Assembly (NCBI RefSeq): GCF_964340395.1 | Contig: NC_135560.1 | Span: 24,221,175 to 24,285,174 of the forward strand | Direction: 5' to 3' | DNA length: 64,000 nt | Source: Glandiceps talaboti | Taxonomy: Eukaryota; Hemichordata; Enteropneusta; Spengelidae | Shown: one piece after another, positions 40,659 through 52,600 of the stretch | How the letters are laid out: every line of letters starts with the position of its first letter | Position numbering within the stretch: position 1 is the first letter of the stretch | The notes under the pieces: generated by a model | Told to the model about the DNA's origin: nothing | What the model saw: only the letters and a program-made list of their open reading frames with translations | The model's database searches: none | Program-made: the position numbers and the translations under genes

Positions 40659-43600
40659 TCACCTTTTCCAATACTGAAAGTATAAAAAGATTTATAGGTT
40701 TAATAGAAATCAAGATTAATCTAATTTTGTGACAAAGAGAAGGTGTGAAAACTAAAAATACAATCATATTGTGTTTGTTACACTGTGGCAACTTCTAAAC
40801 ATTACTTGTTAAACTTTTCAGTAGTTGATACTAGTAACTGCATTCTGGGACTCCATCAAATTATCTCTTACATTTAGATAGGAAAACATTCCTTATAACA
40901 ACTTGTCCCTTGCACTGAGTGCTGTAGTCAAAACAACTTGTCCCTTGCACTGACTGCTGTAGTATATGACAACTTGTTCCTTGCACTGAGTGCTGTAATT
41001 ATAACAACTTGTCCCTTGCACTGAGTGCTGTAGTATATGACAACTTGTTCCTTGCACTGAGTGCTGTAGTATATAACAACTTGTCCCTTGCACTGAGTGC
41101 TGTAGTATATAACAACTTGTCCCTTGCACTGAGTGCTGTAGTATATGACAACCTGAGAGTGCCTTAGTCAGTCACAGGATCATGTCTGACTACTCATTAT
41201 ACATATCATTTTACAACTACAACTAAATTCTAAGTTTAGAGTGGAAACTTCATACCTGGGCAAATTTATGGAATTGTTCAACCACAGCTGCAAACACAGC
41301 ACCAGCACTAACATCTATTAATGTCTGCATGTAAAGGACTGCCTCTTCATCACTCAGATCCAAACGGAATTTATCTTGCACCTAATCAAATTGTAAAATA
41401 ACAGTTTGATTAATAATTGGCAGGTACAGTCTAGGATAAATTATAAACAAATTTTGAAGTGATTGTTGTTCTTTCAATTTTCATATAGCTTTGTGATCAT
41501 AATCACCATCGTTAGGAGTGGAGATACTCCCACATCACCTCCAACTGGAGACCAGAGTGACCACTAGTTTCTTGACATAAAAATCTTTGGAACTGTTGCC
41601 GGGACATAAATTTTTGATTATGTAATACTGGTCTCTAGAGGGCGCCATAGGCAGGAACATCAAACTTCAATATTGCTATAAAGATATTTACTAGGACAAT
41701 CTCACAAACACATAAACACTGATTGAGATCAGATAATACAATAAATATGCAAAAACAATACTCATGTACTTGTAGCTAATGACAATATATTCTAACACTA
41801 GAATTTTGAGGCAAGATTTCCCTTGGAGTAGCCCAGAGTGGTCTAAACAGCTACATCACTGTATGCATAGCAAGTATTACATAATTAACCCATCTTTGAA
41901 GTAAAATCTCATCAAATTAGAGTTTACATTGAAGTGCTAAAATGATTGGCAATATATTGTAACTTGTAAGAAAGAAGTATATTTAAAATACAACGTACCT
42001 TCTTTACTGTCTTGTCAGGTTCTAATGCAATATCAGGAACATTAGCATCAACCATCAATGAAAATAAATTCAATATCAGGTTTGCATATCTGAAAAGATA
42101 ACATGGAAGTACAAGTTTGGATGTAGGATTTTGGTAGTGAATTCAGATTGACTTCATAATTTTAAATATTGTAAGCAGAAGTACCTATACCCTGAATACA
42201 TATACTAGCACTCGTACCTTATGGGGTTCTGTTATCTGTCATGACACAGTGATCATGGTTTCGTGAACATGGAAAAGTTTGCATGACGTACATTTGCATG
42301 TTTTCACTATTGTACTGCATCGACGTTACAAATGGTTAGTATGTGTGCACACTGATACAAGTAATTCACTGTTACATTATGTAATAATAATGTAGATTAC
42401 AACACCTACCTTCTGAGATGAAGGAAAGCGGTATAGCAATACTTTCTAAAATCTTGATACTGTTCACTGTTAGCACCACCCATAGCTTCTATCATTTCCT
42501 TACTGAGTTTCATAGGAGGTGGTAAAGGTTTAGGATCTCTACCCAGAATGTAACCAAAGTCTACGTGGAATAGATGACCTGATGCTGTCAGTAGTAGATT
42601 GTCTAAATGTCTATCACCTACACCAAGTATATAGGTAATCACACAGTAACCAGCTAAAGATGGAAACAAAGTAACAATTAAAGTCAGAGCTTTCATGAAA
42701 TGGTAACAAGCACCACATATAAAATGTAAAACAGTATTCTTCTTATCAGTCATAATTAAGTATAACATAGATTCTATTGGGAGGACAATGTTAACAATGT
42801 CTGTATCTTACCAAAGCAGTCTAACATTTGTGAAGTTGTGTAGACAATCCTTAATGTTTTTTCTCATAAAACTGAGGATCTAGGAAAATACATGTGACCT
42901 ACAAGTCAAAAGATGAGAGGCGACAAAAGCCTTCATATCAATCATGAGTATTTTGTCTGAATGAAGACAAATACAGGATAATAGTATAATTACACCTCCC
43001 ATAAGCATATATATATAAAATCAGGAAAAATGACAGTGATTTGGAACATTATGACTCATGTTTTGAGCACCACAGAACTATTAAATGTGGTAGACATGCT
43101 TTGTTGTGGTGTAGAATGACCAGGGTATAAATCTCATAGTTTTGTTCAGACACATTCAACTTGGCTTGCATGTGGTATATTAAGAAATGAATGGCAAATT
43201 GCAACATAAATGTATTATGTTATTTTTCTACTCACCACAGCTTTTGACATAGGTATCCATCACATCCTGATGTATTCCATACGGACCACTCTCACTGGGA
43301 GCATGCTTTCTGAAAAAATTCTACAAAATACATAAAGGACAATTAAAATGATATCTAGCATTATGGAATACAGAGTGACTGGATATAGTGTCATGGGTAA
43401 AAGAAGTCTTAGAGTTATGATGTCATTCATTTATCAATACTTATATGCTAGTTATAATTCTAATAATCTTTATTCATCCAAATAAGTTCAGAAATTTGTT
43501 GAATGGTCACCACTGAGCAGCACCCTAGTGCCCTAGTGTTGAAGAAGCAGGAGGAAACGGGAGTACCCGGGGAAAACCTGTGATGTGTGGCCAGGTCAAA

Positions 43601-46600
43601 CTGAGCATCACCCTTCTTACATACAGACCTGGGCTAAATCATTGGGCTAAATGTGTACAAGTTAACCACCGTGCTCACTTCTTACCTGTATACTGCCATC
43701 ATTAGACAATACATCAGCTACTGGTACTGACTCAATAAACTGAACAAATCCGTGACGAGGACTGGTTGCTATAGCCTTGTAAGTTGTCAATTTCAAATCT
43801 AAATTCTCCTGTCTTAATAGCTATAACAAAATCAAAAAAATAATTCACAGAATCAGTGTATTTCAAATGATAATGCCTTTATCAGTTGCATGCAGATGAA
43901 ACCAATACATAAAAGCTAAGACAAACTAGTATTCAGGCCAATCAACCACTGATAGTACAGACACTTATTCATGTGAAATACAGATATTGCAGAAAAATGT
44001 TTAGATGTGGATAGTTCCCCTTTAACAATAACAAACTTACTGTGTCCATCAAGTGTACAATTTGTAGTATCAGCTGATCCTGTCTCAAGTCATCACCATT
44101 TTTAAACAATGTTGCATATTCCCTGTTGTCCACAGTTTTGAATGTCAATTTACATGGCATCAAAGCACTCTTGAACAGGGTAGCCTTTTCTACCACTATA
44201 CCATTGACTTTGACCTCTGGGTCAAGGGGTAAAGGTAATGGTTCAAAGTGCACAAAGTTGACCTTGTTTCCTTCGCTGTTGTCTGATAGTGATGCTTGAA
44301 GCCTTTCAATCTGCAAAATATAAGGATTTTCTTCACACAGATGTAACAAAATAATGTTTCTTTTATCTATAATAAATTAAATACAAAAAACTGACTGGAA
44401 TTTTCAATTAGGTTCATGTTAAAGCAAATTTCATCAAGAATAATCTTTCTAAACATTTGGAAACTATATCTTAAAATGCATACCTTCTTTTTTCGATTTC
44501 CACTTTCTCTTACCACACCCTTCATGAGTATAACAAGTCTGTCAACAAACGTCTGCTGTCTTGCTAGCAATGATCTCCTGATCCGACATTCACGTCCTCC
44601 CTGGAAGATAAAGGTGAAAGGTGAAAGGTGAAAGGTTGACATGTAGTCAAAGGTTAAAGGTCAAGTCACTGAAGAAAGCTTAGGTGTGGTATTCAATCGA
44701 GTCCATGTCTTTTTATGTTACAATCAGTATGTATATGTAGAGGGGTATATCTAATACTGACTTAGGTACTTCAAACTTTTATCATTTTATTTCATTTGAA
44801 TGACAACAATGGTCATTTTTGACATCTGGAACACTCTTTACCGAGATTGGATTTGTGCTGTGACAATTTCATTGAAAGACAGATTCCAATTTATCAATTT
44901 GTTTATTCTTTATCGAGATCGGATTTGTCCTGCGACAATTTCATTGAAAGACAGATTCCAATTTATCATTTAAAAGTTAGCACTTTGTCTTTGTATAGTC
45001 ACATTGTTTGCAATTGTCACCTTACTGACCTTAATCAGAGCCTGACTAAACCTCTTCATGACAGTTATGTACATCTCAGATGTCCTGTTATCTTTGGATA
45101 AACTGTCCTGATCATCACACTCCACCAGTAAAAACCAATAAAAATAACTAGCCAATGTGGAATTATGACAGGCTCTGCTAATTAGAAAGGTGGCCAAATC
45201 GTACTGCTACAAAACAAAACAAAAAAAACATCACAGTTACTTCTAGAAAAAGATAACAAAATTTACATGATTGTATATTTATATGACTTTGATAAAAATA
45301 ATTTGTTTGCCCCTTGTCCTTCTACAAACAGATCCTACACACTGTGATGACAACTTGTACAAATATATGCATTTTACAAGTCATAACAAAGCTGATTTGG
45401 ACAAACAAATTTATGCCTCTGTTGCTCACTACCATAAAATAGGTTGTAGACAGTATGGCAATTTCAAGAATTAGATCTCCAGTCACTTTCAAAACAACCA
45501 ATATACTGACACTTTTTTCCGGACCTAAACCTTATCTGTCTTTTCTGGTCTTTTCTGGCCTAAGTTTTGCTATGATTTTGGACCAGATAACTACTTGCAC
45601 AACCTTATACTGTACGATACATCATTCCGCCCTCTCCAGCATGAATGGCTTGACCAATGCATGAGGGCACTTATACCATACAGACTAAACCTTATATTCA
45701 TTATGTCATCAGAAGATTTGGACATGATATAATCTTTATCTTACCTCTTCTTCAATGACAGGTTCACTATCCTCTTGTTTGCTAGACATTGGTTCTGGGC
45801 TTGGAGAGTCTATATCTGAAGACTGTGAAGATCTTCTAGATACAGGACTTGTCACCGTTGGAGTACTTGGAAGTCTTGAGAATAACAAACCACAAAATAC
45901 AACTAGTTTAGTCATTTTGCTTTGTGAAAAACACATACATTTAAATGTTTTAATTATTTACGATCTTTTATATAGTACTGATTACCACTCCAAATTTGTA
46001 ATATGTACATTGGAACAAACATCTCATGTAAAAGAAAGGTAACTCAATAACAAACTAAAAATAAAATCAATTGTTGGGTCTGCATATACTAATTCTAGTA
46101 ATATTACAAGAAATATATTTATTTTCAACTGGAATTAGAAAGGTTTACATATTTTTGTATGTACTGATATTTATAGCAAATCAAAAAGCTGATAGGCTGG
46201 CATACTGTACTTAAAAGAGCTACAATCTGATTGGCTGGCATACTGTACTTAAAAGAGCTACAATATACAAATAAAATCTCTATCACCCTGAGCCCACCCT
46301 TTCCCCCTGTGACATTACCAATCATGAAGACTTGTTCTGAACATAGTCATTGTTGTAGACACCTTCCCTCACACTTGCATGTAACAATAAATCTGTCAGC
46401 TTATGGTAGCAGATATGAGTAACAATAAATCTGTAAGCCTATGCTAGCAGATATGAGTAACAATAAATCTGTAAGCCTATGCTAGCAGATATGAGTAACA
46501 ATAAATCTGTCATCCTATGCTAGCAGATATGAGTAACAATAAATCTGTCATCCTATGCTAGCAGATATGAGTAACAATAAATCTGTAAGCCTATGCTAGC

Positions 46601-49600
46601 AGATATGAGTAACAATAAATCTGTAAGCCTATGCTAGCAGATATGAGTAACAATAAATCTGTAAGCCTATGCTAGCAGATATGAGTAACAATAAATCTGT
46701 AAGCCTATGCTAGCAGATATGAGTAACAATAAATCTGTAAGCCTATGCTAGCAGATATGAGTAACAATAAATCTGTAAGCCTATGCTAGCAGATATGAGT
46801 AACAATAAATCTGTAAGCCTATGCTAGCAGATATGAGTAACAATAAATCTGTAAGCCTATGCTAGCAGATATGAGTAACAATAAATCTGTAAGCCTATGC
46901 TAGCAGATATGAGTAACAATAAATCTGTAAGCCTATGCTAGCAGATATGAGTAACCATAAATCTGTCAGCCTATGCTAGCAGATATGAGTAACAATAAAT
47001 CTGTCAGCCTATGCTAGCAGATATGAGTAACAATAAATCTGTAAGCCTATGCTAGCAGATATGAGTAACCATAAATCTGTCAGCCTATGCTAGCAGATAT
47101 GAGTAACAATAAATCTGTCAGCCTATGCTAGCAGATATGAGTTTATTAAACAAGAAATCTTTACAACATACCTTTCTCTATCTCCTGGTGAAGTTTCTGA
47201 CAAGAAAATCTGTGATTCTCTTTTAGGTGGCGATTCAAGACCAGCTTTTATTTCATCAAAGTTTTCATATTTCAAAGCCTGGACTAGTTGAAGAAGATAC
47301 AGTAACAATTCCTACAATGAAAATAGAGTAAATTGTCAGTTATGCAAAGGGAAGGCTAATGTATGCATTATTCTCTGATCTTCTCAGTGTTTTTGTTTTG
47401 ACAGCTCAAAGAATTTCAAGGACGGCTTTTATTGAATCCTGAAATTTCATAATTTTAACTTAGTTTTACCAAATACTGTACATCTACCAGACAGGCTTTG
47501 CATATCACACCCCCACCCCCACCCCCACCCCACCCCACAAATACACAATCCCTCTTTTTCCATGACCACCTATCTCACAGCATACCTTCTAACTTTAGGG
47601 CTTAGTAGACACTGTACATACCTCATCTTTGGCTTGTTGAAGTCTTGCTACTGCATACCTTCTAACTGTAGGGTTGGTAAACTGTGGTGATAACAACTCC
47701 AAGGCATCAGCTACATCAATAACTTGCCATTTACCTAGTAAATCTAATGCTTGTTTTGCTTCCTGTGGTAGATTCCAGTTGACACATTTCAGGAACTTTG
47801 TCAGGGCTTGTTTTTGATTTGTTAAATAGAATCTAAACTTCCAAAGTAAATCTTCCTCTTCTGACGTGAGTGTTTTGGTAGGAGAGTAACCGACAATAAC
47901 CTGTTGTGAAATATAATAATCAGATATTATCACTGATAACATCAGAAGTATTTTCCTTTTTTGAGGAACGAGTCTAAGACAAGTAAGACGAATAACAAGG
48001 TCTATATCAAGGCCATGGTCAAGGTCGGGGTCTACGCATCACCAACATCGCAATAGATACACAAAAAATAACAAAGGACTATACACAGGCTATGTCTATT
48101 AGCCACTAATGTACACATGTATATTGTATGCAAATGACAAACACAAATCCATGTGGTTTTCAAGTGTACAAATATTCACATGCTACTTCATACACAAAAT
48201 ATGATGTATACATAATGAAACTGTGCAATGAGAAGACAGATGTCATTTGTTTTATAAGTATATTTTTTGTATGTACATCTATCAATTCTAAAAGTACTTC
48301 TTATAACATCTGGAGGATGTAAGTTCTTACATTCATGGATTGACTTTTAAATACTGTACTTACATTAAGTTGATCTCTTGTTGCAGCATTAGGTTTCAGA
48401 TCTCTATCAGATACTCCACTTCGTACACTACGTGCCAATTTGTGATGTTTACTTTCAACTAAATTTTCCTACAAGAGAGTTTAACAAGAATTTTTATACT
48501 CGAATACAAAGCTGGTCGTTTAACAAAACCTTCTACAAAAAGTACATTTCATACCAGGAAGTGTTGTACCAACATAGAATGCAGAAATGTTTGTTTCCAA
48601 TTGGCCTCCTTTCAACAAGAACAGGGTAGTATCAATATTTGAAGTTTTTCCAATACAGTAAGCAGACCTTCTACATTATCTAAGAGAAGTACCATTCTGG
48701 TACATCAAGGTCAGTTTACAGTGTGTTGACATAGAAGATAATATAGTCTGAACTGTAGCTAAAATAGCATATTTCATAGAATTATTTCTAAGGTTATCCC
48801 CAGACATAAGTGGAGTTTCAATACTCATAATCATTGTAAAGTGTGTTGACCTCTGTGTAGATTCATACTAAAACGTGTTAATTCCTGGCAAAAATTGAAA
48901 ACATGATGTACAAACAAATGTTGCAGGTGCCATTTTGAGTACTGACTATTGCTGACCAGTTTGTCAGTTTAGGACTGAAATCAGTTTTATTTTATCTTGA
49001 AATGATTGATGAACAGTTTCAAAGATTTTTCTTTAGAGTTTGCGGACACTTTGAAATACACTATGCCAAAATTACACACTGTGCTTCTTGTACAACAGTC
49101 AAACTGAATGATCACCATAACCATCAATGTGTTGAGTCAAAGTTACAACACACAGAGTGGTTGGTGTATAAACTAACACTGTAAACTAACCATCAATGTG
49201 TTGAGTCAAAGTTACAACACACAGAGTGGTTGGTGTATAAACTAACACTGCAAAGTAACCATCAATGTATTGAGTCAAAGTTACAACACACAGAGTGGTT
49301 GGTGTATAAACTAACAGTAACACTGCAATCTAACCATCAATGTGTTGAGTCAAAGTTACAACACACAGAATGGTTGGTGTATAAACTAACACTGCAATCT
49401 AACCATCAATGTGTTGAGTCAAAGTTACAATACACAGAATGGTTGGTGTATAAACTAACACTGCAATCTAACCATCAATGTGTTGAGTCAAAGTTACAAC
49501 ACACAGAGTGGTTGGTGTATAAACTAACACTGCAAACTAACCATCAATGTGTTGAGTCAAAGTTACAACACACAGAGTGGTTGGTGTATAAACTAACAGT

Positions 49601-52600
49601 AACACTGCAATCTAACCATCAATGTGTTGAGTCAAAGTTACAACACACAGAGTGGTTGGTGTATAAACTAACACTGCAATCTAACCATCAATGTGTTGAG
49701 TCAAAGTTACAATACACAGAATGGTTGGTGTATAAACTAACACTGCAATCTAACCATCAATGTGTTGAGTCAAAGTTACAATACACAGAATGGTTGGTGT
49801 ATAAACTAACACTGCAAACTAACCATCAATGTGTTGAGTCAAAGTTACAACACACAGAATGGTTGGCATATTAATCAACATAAACTAACTAACCATCAAA
49901 ATTTCAGGATCTGGTACTTTGACAATCTCTGCTGAGGGCTTGACTTGAACTACTTCATCAGCATCCTGAAACAGATGACATGAGAATGTTGAAAGAACAG
50001 AGTATTTGTAAACCCACCATCTTGAATGGTGAATTATGGGGGATGTAGTATTATTCCATCGACAAACATGAAGCAGTGTTGTAAACAATCACTAGTATTG
50101 TTTGTAACAGCAAATAATCCAGTCTTAGTTACCCATACCACTGCATATGGGTTGTCCAAGATTAGGAATTACCACAACTATAATTTATTCGCTAGTCACT
50201 TGACTTGTATGCAGGCAGTTTGAATTATAACATAAGTTAATTGTTAGTCATACTGGCAGTACAAACATACAGATAGAAATTTGTGTTACATGATGAATAT
50301 CATTTCATAATTTGTTATTGAGCTAAACTACTTTATCAAATATTCTGTTAGCACAAACAAATTATGACTTGGATTTAACAGCTTTCCAAGAAAGTGAGTT
50401 CACTCTGAGCAAACCAGTAACTCATAAATAGTTCACATTTAAACTTTATATGGGGTGAACATCAAAAGGACACTGAGGTAGGAATTATAGTTTGTTCCTC
50501 CTGAATAACTAAACTTTTAACAATCCATCAAGTGTGATACCAGGATACCACAGAAACTTATGTTATCCTAGACTGAAAAGTCCAGTCCCCGTCTCCACTT
50601 ACGTAACCTCTTGCTGTGTGAAAGGCTATGTAACTTGTAAGCACAGAAGAGGACTGGACTTTTCAGTCTAATGACATCCCCATAAGCTCCATTTTCATTC
50701 TCGATATATATATTCTAAAGAACACACAATAAAGATTTCATTTTCCAAATATATGAACACCTACCTTTTCAAAATAAACTACAGAATGATCCACATTATC
50801 AAAATGAATACGAGGAAACTCCACCATGAGGAACAAAAAATTGGAATTACGTTTCTCTTTCTGTTAACAGAAGTAAAACTACAGTTAGAATAGAAAATGT
50901 GTTATGAAAACGAACACATTCATAATATATCCTTCATTTTATATCCATTTAAGATGGAGGGAGGGATGGTTGGAGGGGAGGGAGGGAGGGAGGGAGGCAA
51001 CCAAGCAAAAATTATGTGATTTGAAATCATGAAATGACTCTCCAGAACCCAAAGTTTATGAAAATGTCTCTATATCATTGAGTGGCATTCCCCTTTAATA
51101 AATCAATACCACGGTGTTACAGACTTCTTTCATAATGGTATCGTAATAACAGTGGTTAGCACTATAAACTTGAAGGTATTCACATGATAGTACTACATAC
51201 AACAGATTTTATTTCATATTGGTAATAACAGTGGTTAGTACTACAACTATAAACCTGAAGGTATTCACTGATAATACTATATTCTACAGACTTTATTTCA
51301 TATTGGTAATAACAGTGGTTAGTACTACAACTATAAACTTGAAGGTATTCACGTGATAATACTACATACTACAGACCTTCATTTCATATTGGTAATAACA
51401 GTGGTTAGTACTATAAACTTGAAGGTATTCACATGATAATACTATATTCTACAGACTTTATTTCACATAGGTAATAACAGTGGTTAGTACTACAACTATA
51501 AACTTGAAGGTATTCACATGATAATACTATATTCTACAGACTTTATTTCACATAGGTAATAACAGTGGTTAGTACTACAACTATAAACTTGAAGGTATTC
51601 ACATGATAATACTATATTATACAGACTTTATTTCACATAGGTAATAACAGTGGTTAGTACTACAACTATAAACTTGAAGGTATTCACATGATAGTACTAT
51701 ATACTACAGACCTTTATTTCACATAGGTAATAACAGTGGTTAGTACTACAACTATAAACTTGAAGGTATTCACGTGATAATACTATATACTACAGACCTT
51801 TATTTCACATAGGTAATAACAGTGGTTAGTACTACAACTATAAACTTGAAGGTATTCACATGATAGTACTATATACTACAGACCTTTATTTCACATAGGT
51901 AATAACAGTGGTTAGTACTACAACTATAAACTTGAAGGTATTCACGTGATAATACTACATACTACAGACCTTCATTTCATATTGGTAATAACAGTGGTTA
52001 GTACTATAAACTTGAAGGTATTCACATGATAATACTATATTCTACAGACTTTATTTCACATAGGTAATAACAGTGGTTAGTAATAGTACTACAACTTGAA
52101 GGTATTCACATGATAATACTACATACAACAAATACTTTATAAAATACCTCATTAATCATCTCAATTTCTCTAAATGTGAGTCTATCCAACCAGTCCACTT
52201 TTACCATGTGACCTTTCCTGTGTTTCTTGGTTAGTTTGGAAAGTCTGGACATCTGATCATCACCAGTTCCCAAAGACTTTCCTGGAGTTTTTGTCACCAT
52301 GCTACCATCACCTTCAATGTCTGGCCAGACACGTAAATCATGCATACCCTGACGGAATGTACTACAAACAAAATGAAAAACAAACACTTTAGGCATGTAC
52401 TATGATTAACAAGTCTTCATAAAAGACAGTCCAATTTCCACCCAGCTACAGTTGTACACAAAGATACTACTGAGTCTGTTCATGGTCATGATTTAATCTC
52501 ACAATATACTGTATGCAAGTACTTGTCACAGTTTAAGGTACAGGATAAAAAGAGGTAACCATTTTAATAGTGACAGTGTGATGGACCAGTGGATGGAGGG

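Noticed and set aside
45271-45664. Plus-strand frames between PIK3C3 exons 11 and 12
   Set aside because: No recognised motif; intronic and opposite to the host gene.
49230-49874. 214-codon plus-strand open frame
   Set aside because: It is a 69-bp tandem repeat read in frame; no start context, no similarity, and it lies in a PIK3C3 intron.
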